Below, piece after piece: positions 34,585 to 34,588 of a stretch of DNA of 34,588 nt. Position numbers and translations under genes: made by a program. Each line of letters opens with the position of its first letter. Within the stretch, counting starts at the first letter, position 1. The notes below the pieces were generated by a model. It saw nothing but the letters and a program-made list of their open reading frames with translations. It ran no database searches and was not told where the DNA came from. The stretch is from positions 1 to 34,588 of IMG/VR virus record IMGVR_UViG_3300025869_000044, one strand, 5' to 3'. The stretch is from a virus.

Positions 34585-34588
34585 AAGA

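Overview
The window is a stretch of an AT-rich tailed-phage genome with a contractile tail (myovirus type). The evidence is a consecutive set of baseplate genes (gp5-like OB-fold hub protein, gp25/W-like and gp6/J-like wedge proteins, and a very large protein with a P2 gpI-like core), followed by tail appendage genes and a replication/recombination cassette. Low GC content, LamG, DNRLRE and cupredoxin-like modules, and tail families rich in Ser/Gly-type repeats resemble marine myophages. That environment is inferred from family resemblance; no host can be named from the sequence. No rRNA, tRNA, insertion sequence, integrase, CRISPR array or lysis gene was seen.

Layout, read in the direction of transcription (minus strand, right to left). 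(1) 34584-18085: structural operon. Order: small acidic protein, OB-fold hub protein, two helical proteins of unknown function, gp25-like wedge, gp6/J-like wedge, DNRLRE-domain protein, 103-aa protein, 2214-aa gpI-core protein with a LamG domain, 217-aa tail protein, two related 350- and 324-aa proteins, and an HEIGH zinc metallopeptidase. Genes are tightly packed; five junctions are 1-nt TAATG stop/start overlaps. (2) 18084-17892: AT-rich gap with phased direct repeats. (3) 17891-13280: replication/recombination cassette of a PD-(D/E)XK nuclease, a primase with a TOPRIM domain and a degenerate zinc ribbon, a 73-aa protein, and one 1051-aa polypeptide joining an Mre11/gp47-type nuclease to a Rad50/gp46-type ATPase. 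(4) 13129-13299: the only plus-strand gene, a ribbon-helix-helix regulator, converging on the Mre11-Rad50 gene. (5) 13035-1: one open frame of at least 4345 codons that runs off the left edge, a giant tail fibre built from repeated beta-rich modules with two embedded cupredoxin-like domains.

How the parts fit: the right part builds the baseplate and its appendages, the middle cassette supplies priming and recombination functions, and the left part encodes a very long fibre probably used for host recognition. The features most worth a second look are the fused Mre11-Rad50, the two cupredoxin-like domains with intact His/Cys/His/Met ligand patterns, the primase zinc ribbon that has lost most ligands, and an imperfect palindrome shared by the gaps at 13.05 kb and 21.57 kb, one of which lies beside the regulator gene.
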